A DNA stretch of 64,000 bases from Panax quinquefolius. Its lineage: Eukaryota > Streptophyta > Magnoliopsida > Apiales > Araliaceae. This document shows, piece after piece, positions 22,434 to 34,865 of this stretch. Position 1 is the first letter of the stretch. Each line of letters begins with the position of its first letter. A program made the translations under genes and the position numbers. Below the pieces are notes generated by a model that saw nothing but the letters and a program-made list of their open reading frames with translations, did no database searches and was not told the DNA's origin. Location: positions 26,859,130 through 26,923,129 of the forward strand of contig CM035167.1 of NCBI GenBank assembly GCA_020205615.1. The letters run 5' to 3'.

Positions 22434-24983
22434 TGTGACGCCCCCAAAATTAGGTATACATCACCCATCTTGGGTCGCCACTTACATGGTACAGAATTTA
22501 AATACAACTTACTAACATAACTGTCGTGTACAATACGACATAAACTGTGAGTTTAAATACAAATATCATCTACTAGATATTATACAAACTCAAAAAGGAG
22601 TCCTCATTACAATTATTATCACACTATTTCACAGAATAGTGAGGACTACTAATGCTATCTTCAGGACCATCACCCGTTTCCTCGACTCGTCCCAGCTATA
22701 TTCTCATTTCCTGAAGAGAACAGTGAAAGAAAGGGTGAGCTCAATTAGCCCAGTAAGAAATATTATGACTAAGATAATGCAGATCAAATTATCAATAGTC
22801 TTCAACAATGTTAAACTGATAAAATACAATAGACAACCAGTTTAAGCTGCAAGCAAATGAATATGCAATCCATTAAAAGAGTCAAGTAGAAAATAAAGTC
22901 TACTATCTTTTAGGTTTTAAAAGGTTTTTCATCTTTGTTATAAATTTGAGACTCGACTTTAATAAATATTCCACATCATCGAATCACCCCCGCACTACGC
23001 CGAGGATATTCTTTAGTATCACGACCACAATTATTCATGCACTACGGCCAAGAATATTTGTGTATTCATTATTGGTCATGATCATGCCAACAACTATCCA
23101 TCAATGCACTACTACCTAATCGAGGATTTTTACCACATCATTTGTAACATTACGGTCATGATTACACCGAATAGTCTCGGTCATAATCATACCAAGTCCA
23201 TCTATGCACTACTGAGCCACGAGATGACTTTAAAAATATAAACATGAGGATGATGACAATGATATAAGAATTCAATAAAACAAGTTCAAGAATTATTTTA
23301 TCCAGAATTATTAACGTCAAATTGTCAACATGATCTTTGTTTTGTAGAGTAAAATTCAAGAATGATCAGAAGAATATTTCCATGAAAAGATACTGGATGA
23401 AACGCAAATATCAAGGATATTCTACTAATTTCATGGAGTATAGAAGTCAAAGTTTTAACCAACTGGGTATAATAAAGAATGGAATAACAAAAGAAATCAC
23501 CATGCATGCGGTACTTCGCATAGACAGGTTATTCCAACAGAATAATAATAACGAAACCAGGTCAGGTGAAATTCACACCGACAGGATGTTCCAACAGAAT
23601 AATAAAGATGGAACCAGATCCGGTGTAAAACACACATGACTAGGATATTCCAACGAGAATGATAAAGAGCGGAACTGTGTCAAGGTGTAAAAACACAGAC
23701 ATGGATGTTCCAATGTAATAATAATAAAGAGGCGGAACCGGTCCGGTGTAAAACACATGCATGAGGATGTTCCAATGAATAATAGAAGAATGTCACCAAG
23801 TATAGGTAAATGGCGTATACTGAGTTATTCCAATGTAATAATAAGCAATGGAATAACAACAGTTCTCTTCATGAATAAAAAGAATAACACCCCTTACATT
23901 TGATAGAAGATTGAATCTTTATGCGGTGTAGTAATAAAATACTCTTCTTCTTTCTCTCTTATCTCTCTATATTTTCTCTCTATAGCTTGAATGAATTAAG
24001 TGAAAATAATGAAGCCCTAGGCCTCTATTTATAGAAGATTTCTAGCTTAGCACCGCCAGTGTGAAAAGGCAAGTGGCTTGACGATTCGGGTTCGACGCTT
24101 TGTAATGTGAAACGACAAGTGGTTCGGCGCTTTGTAATGTGAAACGACAAGTGGTTCGACGTCTGGTAAAGGTAATTACTATTAACGAAGGTAAATACTA
24201 TTGACGAAGGTAAATACTATTCACAAGGGTAATTACTATTGACGAAGGTAAATACTATTCACAAGGGTAATTACTATTGACGAAGGTAATTACTATTGAT
24301 GAAGGTAAATACTATTCACAAGGGTAATTACTATTGACGAAGGTAATTACTATTGACGAAGAGACTCTTAGATGATGACATATGAGCCCCCCATAAAATA
24401 ATCAAACTTACCACAAATCATTTTTTTTCATCAACACATATTTAATCTTTCAACAATTATTAATCATTTATAACTTGTCGTCTCAATTATTGATTTAATA
24501 CTATAACATATTATCTGATGATATCGTGACAATAATTGAATCAATAATATAAGAGATATGATGCAAGAATTATGTAGCAATAATTGAGCATATTTGAGTG
24601 ACTTCTCACGTAAGCATCAATAATCAATACTGAGTGTACTCTTATCGCAACTACGGCAGACATTCTTGTACTTTTACCAAGGGTAGTTCAAGCAGTTTTA
24701 ACGGTAACACCTCCGTTATTTTTATAAAATATTTTTGTCGTTTTCTCAATCCAAACAATAATTACATTATGGGGTCCACCAATGATTGAGCCATTATACT
24801 GAATATTCCTTAACAAAAGAATATTCCCCAGGCCAAACGAATATTTTATAACAACTTTGCATACTATGCAAAATTTATAAATATTACCCACAACTATAAC
24901 ATTATATCAAATTTATTCCATAATATTCAAAAATAATATTTATAGAAAAATTCATCTTTATTTATAAAAGATGGGGTCTTACA
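22434..24983 (-). mobile_element. Element B 3' LTR (left copy)
   Basis: Plus-strand reading TGTGACGCCCCC to GGGGTCTTACA. A minus-strand TATAAATA is at 24026-24033. It contains the 19-bp minisatellite at 24168-24357. The opposite LTR is almost identical over runs of 30-100 bases, with differences concentrated at CAG/CTG-type sites. Confidence 0.92.
24168..24357. repeat. 19-bp minisatellite in the B 3' LTR
   Basis: Ten units such as GAAGGTAATTACTATTGAC, GAAGGTAAATACTATTCAC and AAGGGTAATTACTATTGAC, directly adjacent without spacers. The order of variant units is the same in the other LTR (31532 to about 31717). Confidence 0.92.
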
Positions 24984-24993
24984 ACCTCCCTTC

Positions 24994-26220
24994 TTATGAA
25001 ATTTCGCCCTCGAAATTAGGGTGCGATACTGGTATGTCGAAGAGGTAAGGATACCTTGATTTCATTTGATTCTAACTCCCAAGTCATTTCTTCAACATCG
25101 TGGTTCCTCCACAAAACTTTGACTTGAGGTATAACCTTGGAGCGTAGAATATGTTCCTTCTTATCAAAATTTGAGCAGAACCTCTTCATACGTCAAATCT
25201 TCCGCTATTTAAATCCGGTTCTAACTCAATAATATGGTTCGGGTCTTTCACATATTTACGTAACATAGATATGTGAAAAGCGTTATGAACACGAGACATA
25301 TTTGGCGGCAAAAGCGAGTCTATAGGCCACGATTCCTACTCGATCGAGGATTAAAATGGACCGAGATGAATCGAGGATTAAGTTTTCCTCTCTTTCCAAA
25401 TCTTGTAACTCCTTTCCATGGAGCAACTCTTAACAACACATGATCTCCTATATCAAATTCCACGTCCCTTTCGATGAAGATCAAAGATAACTTTTTTGTC
25501 GATTTTGTGAGGTTTTTATACGTTGTCGGATCGTTTAAATCTTTTTTAGTAGTCATACGTACCAACTCCGGTCCCAACAACGTTGCTTCACCCACCTCAT
25601 CCCAAAGATACTAGAGAACGACACTTTCTTCCATACAACGCTTGAATGGAGCCATGTCAATACTTGCTTGATAAGCTGTTGTTGTGGGAAAACTCCACCA
25701 ATGGTAAGAACTTGTCCCAACTCCCTTGAAATCAAGGACACGAGTCTTAATAGATCTTCAAGAGTTTGAATAGTCCTCTCCATCGTCCGTCAAATCGAGG
25801 ATGATATGCCGAAGCTAAATCGTGAAGTCTATGCCCATAGCTTTTTGCAAACTAACCCAAAATCGTGAAGTGAATCTTGGGTCTCGATCGGAAACTATGG
25901 ATCCGGCATACCATGCGATCTTACAATCTCGTTTATGTACATCTGAGCAAGCGTTCAAGTGTATAAGTTTCTCGTATCGGTAAGAAATGAGCAGACTTGG
26001 TCAATCTATCAACAATGACCCAAATCGCATCAATGCCTTGAGAAACTTTAGGAAGGCCGTGCTTGAAATCCATGGTAATGTGCTCCCACTTCCATTACGG
26101 AATTTCAAGTGGTTGCAATGGACCTTTTGGTACTTGATGCTCCGCTTTAACTCGTTGACAAGTTAGACACCTTGAGATAAGCAGCGCTATCTCTCTCTTC
26201 ATATTGCTCCACCAAAATGT
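24994..26220 (-). pseudogene. Element B integrase with chromodomain-like tail
   Basis: The stop TTA at 24994-24996 (minus TAA) matches the position of the pol stop in A and D. The minus frames 25595-25320 and 25783-25553 give MGEATLLGPELVRMTT, VLLRVAPWKGVTRFGKRGK and SERTIQ-like MERTIQTLEDLLRL. Nucleotide similarity to the intact-order integrase of A continues through the catalytic core (near 25870 and 26050) to the zinc-binding segment near 26200. Many small indels destroy the frame. Confidence 0.8.
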
Positions 26221-26510
26221 ATGGCCGAATATCATGATACATTTGGTACTCCGAGATGGATTGCAAATGGTGTGTTGTGCGCCTCCATCATGATATTATA
26301 CTTTAAATCGTGGTCGTTAGGAACACAAATTCTAGAGTTGACTCAAGTATTCCTTCTTCATCGATTCTTGCTTAAGATAGCACCCTCACACTTTTTTCCT
26401 CATACGCATCGGCTCCGGTGCGTAGCTTGAAAGCGACTTTAACTTTATCGATTAAAGTTGGTTCTACTCGTATACTCGCTATCATCACATGCGTCCACGA
26501 GTCTTTAACT

Positions 26511-27041
26511 CTATCTCCATCCTTTGCAAGTCACACAAAATGGGCTTTGCGTTGACAACATCGCACTCGTGCTTGCATATGATTTTCTACTCGATCGCGT
26601 CAATACTACTACGTTCGCTTTTCCAGGATGGTATTGGATGGTATGATCATAATCTTTCAACAGTTCTAGCCAACGTCGTTGTCGCATGTTGAGTTCCTTT
26701 TGAGTGAAGAAATATTTGAGGCTTTTATGATCCGTAAAGATCTCCACTTTCTCCCCATACAAGTAATGCCTCCAAATTTTAAGTGCAAAGACAACAGCTG
26801 CCAACTCTAGATCATGAGTAGGATAATTCCTCTCATATTCTTTGAGTTGTCGCGAGGCATAGGCTATTACTTTTCCATGTTGCATGAGAACACATCCCAA
26901 CCCTTTGCCCGAAGCATCACTGTAGATGACAAATCCCTCCGAGCCAGATGGTATTGTCGAGCGAGGTCTTTGAAATAAGTCTCCTCTTGAGTTCTTGAAA
27001 ACTCTTCTCACATTCTTCGCTCCAACCGAACTTTGTATCAT
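26511..27041 (-). pseudogene. Element B RNase H
   Basis: The minus frame has [21 protein letters not shown], the region with the first catalytic Asp. It continues with [23 protein letters not shown], containing the Glu, and [13 protein letters not shown], containing a further Asp. The C-terminal motif expected as NVVADALSR is shifted to [10 protein letters not shown] by a small indel near 26590. The order and the sequence [12 protein letters not shown] are typical of Tekay/Del. Confidence 0.88.
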
Positions 27042-27745
27042 TCCGAGTCAGCTGAGTCAATGGAATAGCGATTCGAGAAAATCCTTCCACGAATCTCCGA
27101 TAATAACCAAATTTAAACCGAGAAAGCTACGTGCTTGGTCATCGATTTAGGTTGTTCCCAGCTTTGAATAGCTTCAATCTTTGCTGGGTCAACAGATATT
27201 CCATGACTTGATACCACGTGCCCAAGGAATGCTACTTCTTCAAGCCAGAACTCGCATTTCTTCAACTTGGCATAAAGCTTATATTCACGAAGCTTTTGGA
27301 GTGTCAGCCTCAAGTGTTGCTCATGATCTTCATGGCTTTTGGAATAAATAAGGATGTCATCAATAAAGGCGACCACAAAGTGATCTAAATATTCCTTGAA
27401 TACTCGGTTCATCATATCCATGAAGGCGGAGGAGAGCATTAGTCAATCCAAAGGACATGACTAGGAATTCATAATGCCCGTCTGGAAGTTTCGAAAGTCG
27501 TCTTTGGAATGTCGCAGATTCTAATCTTCAATTGGTGATATCGGAACGAAGATCAATCTTTGAAAAGAATTTGGCTCCTTGCTTGTTGGTCAAACAGGTC
27601 ATCAATACGTGGCAATGGATACCTATTTTTGATGGTGACGTGATTCAACTCCCGATAATCAATACAAAGTCGCATACTCCCATCTTTCTTCTTCACGAAT
27701 AGAACAGAGCACCCCAAGGAGAAGTACTAGGACGAATAAAGCCGA
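27042..27745 (-). pseudogene. Element B reverse transcriptase
   Basis: The minus frame 27439-27113 contains [20 protein letters not shown] followed by the active site [10 protein letters not shown] (FIDD variant), then [19 protein letters not shown]. The N-terminal RT part (27480-27745) is recognisable from DNA similarity to A, including the segment for [11 protein letters not shown] at about 27660-27700, but it is frame-broken. Confidence 0.88.
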
Positions 27746-28430
27746 TGTCTAACAATTCCTACGGTTGGGTCTTTAACTCCACGAAGTTCAATAGAGCCAT
27801 TCGATATGGGGCTTTGGAAATAGGTTTTGTACCGAGTTCAAAGGTCGATACAAAATTCAATTTCACGCTCACAGGGGTAGGCCGGGAAGTTCTTTGGGAA
27901 TACGTCAGAAATTTATTAACAATAGGAATATCGTTTAAAAGCGGCGTATTTTTATTTAAATCTGTGACATGAGCTAAGAAAGCTTGACATCCGTTTTTCA
28001 ATAAGCGAATAGCTTTATGGCTTGAGATGACCGTGATTGATTTTAATGGTTTGGTCGTTTGAATTAGCATAATAGGTTGATTAGGAATATGAAAGCTAAC
28101 AACCTTACGAAAATAATCAATTTTTGCATGATAAGTAGTTAACCAATCAATCCTAGAATCACGTCAAATGCAAGTATTTTTAATGAAATAAGATCGACGA
28201 GGTAATGTGAGGGTACCGATTTGAACCAAACAAGACTTATAAGCAATTGGATGTAATGAAGGTTTCTCCCAACGGAGTTTCCACAGATAAGTCAAAGTCT
28301 AATTTTTCCCGAGTCAAATTTAATCGATGAGCGCAAATAGGAGAAATAAAAGAATGGGTAGAAGCAGGTATCAAATAAAGTATAGACTTCATTAGAGTTT
28401 ATGATAAGCTTACCCATGATGACCTCATTC
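27746..28430 (-). pseudogene. Element B protease and start of RT
   Basis: The minus frame 28070-27759 reads LIQTTKPLKSITVISSHKA and CQAFLAHVTDLNKNTPLL, the linker after the protease in this family. The aspartic-protease core lies at about 28330-28430 by comparison with element A, where it is intact (LFDTGSTNSFIS). Frameshifts interrupt it. Confidence 0.75.
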
Positions 28431-28474
28431 GGATTCCTTGCTCTTTGGGAGGTCACAACAAACGCTCTCCTTAC

Positions 28475-28777
28475 TCAATGGTTTTGAATTTTACGGGATG
28501 GCCTTTGGTGCCTCCATCCTAGTGAATTTATCTTTGGTAAACGACAAAATCGAGCTAAGTGACCTTCTCTTTCACAATTATAACATGCTTTGGACGGCAT
28601 GACGTAGTTTGGACTGATGTGTCCCTCTCCTCCGCATTTGAAGCATATGATAGGTGGTCTTTCTCCTTCCTTAACAATGGGTGCTGGTGCTGACGTCTTT
28701 CCACCATTGTTGAATCTCCGATTTCTTGAAATGTCCATTCTTATTGTTTTTGTACGATTACCAAAAGTGGTTACCAT
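28475..28777 (-). pseudogene. Element B Gag zinc knuckles
   Basis: A minus frame of 100 codons with two CCHC knuckles: CFKCGGEGHISPNYVMPSK, whose last Cys is replaced by Tyr, and CYNCEREGHLARFC, complete. It is preceded by a basic, Gly/Pro-rich linker. Zinc knuckles bind the genomic RNA during particle assembly. Confidence 0.85.
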
Positions 28778-29623
28778 ATATCCGCCCGTTGATTCCCTCC
28801 ACGCTTGTTGTCACCGCTCGATTACTACTCTCATTTGGTATTATAATTTTGCTGAAATTTGCTCTCTTTTAGTTGTGTTGACTCATTATCGCGTTCCACT
28901 AATCGAGCCCTATTTACAACATACGAATACAAACACGGTTTATGAGAAATAAGATGTTGGCGATATCCGCTTCAAACCTCTTAAAAACATTCGCGCCATT
29001 CTCTCTTCATTATCCACCAAGTGGGGATAAACCGTGATAACTCGCAAATTTTGCCTCGTATTGCGACACGGTGGTATTATTGTTTTGTTCCAACTTGATA
29101 AATTCCACCTCCTTCATATGGCGAATACTTTCGGGAAAGTATTTGTCGTTGAACGACTCTGGAACTTCTCCCAAGATATCTTGATGGCCGAGTTGAGTAC
29201 GTTTCTACCGATTCCCACCGATGTCTGCCTCTCGCGCATGACATAAAAGCGTGAAGGGAACCTTTTGCTCCTCGGAGCATCCCAAGACATCAAATATCTT
29301 GGTAATCTGCTTTATCCATGCTTCCGCGAAGTGGTTTTGGCTCTCCCTTAAACTCCGGTGGTCCCGGCTCCTTGAATTGTTTAGCGGTGACCGCCCGAGA
29401 GTTTTCCGTGTTTCCACCTACGTTTTGGATGAGAGTCGCTCTACTTTGTTGTTGCATAAATTGCATAAAGCCTCCGAACATTTGATCATTCATCATTTGG
29501 TCGGTGTTGTTGTTTGCATGAGGATTGTGCGCCTTCGTGATGCACATTATCCACGATTATTGATATGTGGTGAATCAACAATCGCTGCGCTCCATTGCTA
29601 TTCTCAACATTCTTAGATGTCAT
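28778..29623 (-). pseudogene. Element B Gag, N-terminal and core part
   Basis: The start ATG is at 29623-29621 (minus), in the same position as in A and D. The frame 29547-29290 reads MFGGFMQFMQQQSRATLIQNVG and FKEPGPPEFKGEPKPLRGS. Frame 29417-29205 has AWIKQITKIFDVLGCSEEQKVP, and the LREEADYWWES segment is legible near 29220 only out of frame. Multiple indels break it. Confidence 0.8.
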
Positions 29624-31389
29624 TTTGAGACATCGCCACAAAACAAAAGGTTAATTGACGTGTAACAAATTATCCCTATCTTCCCGACCAACCAATAAAA
29701 ATACATAAACTTAGGTAGGTCATACTAGCGAAGGTATTCCCGTCTCTCCCTCCTAGTACTATTATCACATCTTAGCCAGGATCATATCCTAAGCTCGACG
29801 ATACCTGTTGTGGCGCCTCAAAATTAGGTATACATCACCCATCTTGGGTCGCCACTTACATGGGTATGTAATTTAAATACAACTTACTAACATAAGCGTA
29901 GTGTGCAATACGACATAAAGCGTGAGTTTAAATACAAATATCATCTACTAGATATTATACAAACTCAAAAAGGAGTCCTCATTACAATTATTATCACACT
30001 ATTTCACGAATAGTGAGGACTACTAATGCTATCTTGAGGACCATCACTCGTTTCCCAGACTCGCGTCAAATTTATATTCTCATTTCTGAAGAAAAGCGGT
30101 GAAAGAAAGGGTGAGCTCAACTAGCCCAAAGAAGAAATATTATGACTAAGATAATGCGAATAAATTATCAATAGTCTTCAACAATGTTAAACCGATAAAA
30201 TACAATAGACAACCGGTTTAAGCTCATAATGGAATATGCGATCCATTAAAAGAGTCAAGTAGAAAATAAAGTCTACTATCTTTTAGGTTTTAAAGGTTTT
30301 TCATCTTTGTTATAAATTTGAGACTCACTTTAATAAATATTCCACATCATCGAATCACCCCCGCACTACTACCGAGGATATTCTTTAGTATCACGACCAC
30401 AATTATTCATGCACTACGGCCAAGAATATTTGTGTATTCATTATTGGTCATGATCATGCCAACAATTGTCCATCAATGCACTCTGACATTTCGAGGATTT
30501 TTACCACATCATTTGTAACATTACGGTCATGATTACACCGAATAGTCTCGGTCATAATCATACCAAGTCCATCTATGCACTCTGTGCCACAGATGACTTT
30601 TAAAAATATAAACATGAGGATGATGACAATGATATAAGAATTCAATAAAACAAGTTCAAGAATTATTTTATCCAGAATTATTAACGTCCAAATTGTCAAC
30701 ATGATATGTTTTGTAGAGTAAAATTCAAGAATGATCGGAAGAATATTTCCATGAAAAGATATTGGATGAAACGCAAATATCAAGGATATTCTACTAATTT
30801 CATGGAGTATAGAAGTCAAAGTTTTAACCATTTGGGTATAATAAAGAATGGAATAACAAAAGAAATCACCATGCATGTGGTACTTCATGATGACGAGTTA
30901 TTCAATAAAATAATAATAACGGAACCGGTCAAGTGAAATTCACTGCAAGCGAGGATGTTCCAATGTAATAATAAAGATGGAACCAAATCCGGTGTAAAAA
31001 CACACAGATAGGATATTCCAATGAGAATGATAAAGCGGAACCAAATTGTAAAAACACACGAGCAGGATGTTCCAGCAGAATAATAATAAAGAGCGGAACC
31101 GGTTAGGTGTAAAACACACGCACAGGATGTTCCAATGAGAATAATAGAAGAATGTCACCAAGTATAGGGTAAAGCAGCGTATACGAGTTATTCCAAGAAT
31201 AATAAGCAATGGAATAACAAGTTCTCTTCATCAATAAAAAGAATAACACCCCTTACATTTGGTAGAAGATTGAATCTCGCGGCAGGTGTAGTAACAAAAT
31301 ACTCTTCTTCTTTCTCTCTTATTATTCTCTATATTTTTCTCTCTATAGCTTGAATGAATTAAGTGAAAAATAATGAAGCCCTAGGCCTC

Positions 31390-31397
31390 TATTTATA
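31390..31397 (-). promoter_or_regulatory. TATA box of the element B 5' LTR promoter
   Basis: TATAAATA on the minus strand, in a CTCTATTTATAGAAG context conserved at the same place in the LTRs of A, B, D and E. It is expected to direct genomic RNA synthesis toward lower coordinates. Confidence 0.7.
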
Positions 31398-31531
31398 GAA
31401 GATTTCTAGCTTAGCACCTTCAAGTGTGAAAAGGCAAGTGGCTTGGCGGTTGGTTTGACGCCTTTGTAATGTGAAACGACAAGTGGTTCGGCCTTTGTAA
31501 TGTGAAGCGACAAGTGGTTCGGACGTCTGGT

Positions 31532-31717
31532 AAAGGTAATTACTATTAACGAAGGTAAATACTATTGACGAAGGTAAATACTATTCACAAGGGTAATTAC
31601 TATTGACGAAGGTAAATACTATTCACAAGGGTAATTACTATTGTGAAGGTAATTACTATTGATGAAGGTAAATACTATTCACAAGGGTAATTACTATTGA
31701 CGAAGGTAATTACTATT
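31532..31717. repeat. 19-bp minisatellite in the B 5' LTR
   Basis: Same unit order as the left LTR copy. A few units are shortened by one or two bases where the left copy has GACG (for example TTGTGAAGG for TTGACGAAGG). Confidence 0.9.
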
Positions 31718-32359
31718 GTGAAGAGACTCTTAGATGATGACATATGAGCCCCCATAAAATAATCAAACTTACCACAAATCATTTTTTTTTTCATCAACAC
31801 ATATTTAATCTTTCAACAATTATTAATCATTTATAACTTGTCGTCTCAATTATTGATTTAATACTATAACATATTATCTGAGATGATCTTTGTGACAATA
31901 ATTGAATCAATAATATAAGAGATATGATGCAAAGCCAATTATTGTAGTAATAATTGAGCATAGGTGAGTGACTTCTCACGTAAGCATCAATAATCAATAC
32001 CGTGGTGCTACTCTTGCAACTGACTCACAGACATCGTATTTCTTTTACCAACGGGTAGTTCAATAGTTTTAATGGTAACACCTCCGCCGTTATTTTTATA
32101 AAATATTTTTGTCATTTTCTCAATCCGACAATAATTCTGTTGTGGGGTCCACCAATGATTGAGCCATTATACGAATATTCCTTAACAAAAAGAATATTCC
32201 CCGACCAAACGAATATTTTATAACAACTTGCATACTTTGCAAAATTTATAAATATTACCCACAACTATAACATTATATCAAATTTATTCCATAATATTCA
32301 AAAATAATATTTATAGAAAAATTCATCTTTATTTATAAAAGATGGGGTCTTACAGATAG

Positions 32360-34865
32360 ACTTCTTCTAGAACCTTTAGCAAGACCTTTCGGTGACTCTC
32401 GGAAGTTAGGACTAAGTCTAAAATTGATATTTGTTGTGGAGCTTCTTTCAAGCTTAAAACCACCGTAGCTTCGTTATGACCCATAGTGCGGAGGAATTTT
32501 TCGATATTCTCCACGGGTATTTTCCCCTTTGATTTGGTGGTAGGTTTCATCACTCGTTGGGGAAGATACAGTGGATTTTCCTTCGACACTGTAGCAGTTG
32601 TATGTGAGGTGGATCCTTCACCTTCTCCATAATTCCATGGAACTGTGCGCAAGCTAGCAATAGGATATTGTGCTCTGCACGACAAGTTGATTGGCTCGGG
32701 AGCGGCCACTTTCAAAGGATTGTTGCCTCCCTTGAGTTGAATTGTTGGCATTATGAGCAATGTATTAATCCCATCAGTTTCAGTGGATATAAATGTTACC
32801 ACACTTTTTCATTTAGTAGGGCCTGCATCCTCACTTGCACGTAACACAGCATCGTCGTCTGCTGGGCGTAGGACACCACTGTCGATTAGATTTTGAATAA
32901 GGTGGCGGAGTGCCCAACATTCTTCTGTGCTGTGACCACGGGACTGGGAGTGATATTGACACACTCCATTAGAATTGTACCGTCCTGAACGAGGGTTGAT
33001 TGGAGGTAGAAGGGAACTGATCCTTCCTTCATTGATTAACATATAAAGGATTTCCTCCATAGGTTGGCCCAGATAGGTGAATTCCCTTTTGTTGGCGAAA
33101 TCCCGACGGGCTTTGGCATTTGCTCTCTTCGTCACTTTGTCTTCCAGCATTTCATTTTTTGAAAGTGACGAGGGAATATTCATGATCATAGGTAAGAGAC
33201 TGGCATGCTCCTGGCTGATTAACTGGCGAGTCACTTGATGCTGATAAGTCACTAGTTCTGCCAATTGTTCAATTTGTTTGCAGAGAGCTTTCATCTTTCG
33301 TTCCATTGTGAACTGGAACTTGGCATAATCCCATTTGTCATCACTGTCTTTGATGGTTTGTGAAGAATCACAACTGAAATTGGAACTCTGTCCACTGCTC
33401 CAATTAATCATGTTGACCTCTTCTTCTTTGTGTTGAGGGAGAGGGTTGTCTTGTACGTGAGGCTGATCTGGTTTGGTAACCACAATCTCTCCGTTGTCTA
33501 TCAGGTCCTGGATCTTGTGTTTCAAAGCCCAACAATCCTGAGTATCATGTCCAGGTGCCCCGACATGATAAGCGCATTTCCTAGCAGCATTCAAACCCCG
33601 TCCATTAGGGCTGGCTGGTGGAAGAAGATGTGTAATTTTCTTCTGTTGTCAGAAGATTTAGAATGTTCTCGAGGGTATTCCCTAAGGTTGTAAACACTCG
33701 AGGGCATTTGACTTCTCCACCTTTTGGTACTGGAGGGTTTGCAGACTGTGCTGGAAAGGGAGTGTAGTTTCTCCTTTGAATAGGCATGTTTTGATTGCCT
33801 TTTTGCCCCTGTAGTATCAGGGAAACATCTTCCTCTTTCTTTTTATGGACCCTCCGGGGGTTGTTTCCATAATTTCCAAATTGGATGTGATCAGCAACAG
33901 CTTTGAGTGTAGCTAGGTCTTGAATCTTTCCTGACTTCAATCTCATCTCAGTCATCTCCCCATGTTTGACCATTTTAGAAAATGGTTTCCGATGCCGGCT
34001 AAAACTCTCTCATAGAAGGGAGCTTCTTGTATGTCTATGAAAGTCATGACCATTTCTGATTCTGTCATGGAAGGACTAACTTGGGCAGCCAGGCGTCTCC
34101 ACCTCTAGGCATACTCTCTGAAAGACTCATTAGACTATTTCTTGATCTTGGTAATTTGATACCGATTAGGAGCCATCTGAGTTTGAAAGCTATATTGAGT
34201 GAGGAAAGCATGTGCTAGTTCTTCCCAGCTATGGATTTTGGAGTTGTCTAATCTTGTGTACCACTTAGCAGGCTTCTCCGGTTAGACTCTTTTGGAATAA
34301 TTGCATTTCGAGTTTTCATCCTCCGAATAGGATCCAAGTTCTCCAATAAAACTTTTAAATGTGTGTAAGGATCTCCTAACCCAGGTCATATTTTTCAAAG
34401 TCGAGTTTTAAATTTTTTGGGTAATGAACACCGGGGAAAAATACGGATCAAGAAAGATATGAAACACTCCGTGTGTTCCAATTCCTTTGATAGCCTTGAA
34501 GGGTCTCTTCCATTTGGAGGACTTTCTTTTGATGTCACCAATTTTCGGATCTCCGAGTGGGATGGGCAAGATCAAGAGTTTTGTTGGTCGATATCAATCG
34601 TGGTTCGTATGGTAATGACCTGGATTCCTCCTTGTGTGGAGGATTCAGTATGTACGGGTATTTTTTAACCCTGTGTAAACTAGTGTAATTCTTTGAGTAG
34701 AACATCCAAATCTGTAATCTGTTTGCTTAATCTATATAATTCTTTGCGAGAAACTGGATTAAGTTCAGTCTGGTCGGATGACAACATGATTGACTGTAGG
34801 CCTGTTGCCTTTTTGGACTTTGAACGGGTAGTAGGTCCGATTGATTCCCTGTGAAAGATTGGCAT
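32360..34865 (-). pseudogene. Element C Gag (with gag-protease junction)
   Basis: Read on the minus strand from MPIFHRESIGPTTRSKSKK (34865). The core is legible at about 34430-33980 (EELAHAFLTQYSF, LAAQVSPSMTESEMVM) and the frames 33973-33605, 33594-32809 and 32802-32350 follow. Two Tat-type zinc-finger-like repeats occur: CAYHVGAPGHDTQDCWALKH (near 33570) and CQYHSQSRGHSTEECWALRH (near 32950), each followed by I-Q-(D/N)-L-I-D-(N/S)-G. The last frame ends KVLEEVYL at 32355, where element B interrupts; the protease continues at 22433. Gag would form the virus-like particle. Several frameshifts and stops are present. Confidence 0.8.

Larger units (their letters stand above)
22434..32354 (-). 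mobile_element. Element B: complete Ty3/Gypsy Tekay/Del retrotransposon nested in C
   Basis: 9921 bp, with LTRs 22434-24983 (2550 bp) and 29809-32354 (2546 bp). The flanking duplications are GATAG at 22429-22433 and GATAG at 32355-32359. The polypurine tract is next to the left LTR and the degraded tRNA-Met-type primer site is next to the right LTR (near 29793-29805). The internal region of 4825 bp encodes gag, zinc knuckles, protease, RT, RNase H and integrase with chromodomain-like tail, all on the minus strand and all frame-broken. It lies between the gag and protease coding parts of C. Confidence 0.93.
29809..32354 (-). mobile_element. Element B 5' LTR (right copy)
   Basis: Plus-strand reading TGTGGCGCCTCAAAATTAGG to GATGGGGTCTTACA. 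It ends exactly at the GATAG duplication. The minisatellite is at 31532 to about 31717. The minus-strand promoter TATA is at 31390-31397. The adjacent primer site (plus-strand GCTCGACGATACC) is scrambled relative to GCTTTGATACCA in element D. Confidence 0.92.

Noticed and set aside
24168..24357. Regular direct repeats considered as a CRISPR-like array
   Set aside because: Units are adjacent with no spacers, lie within an LTR of a plant retrotransposon, and are duplicated in the other LTR.
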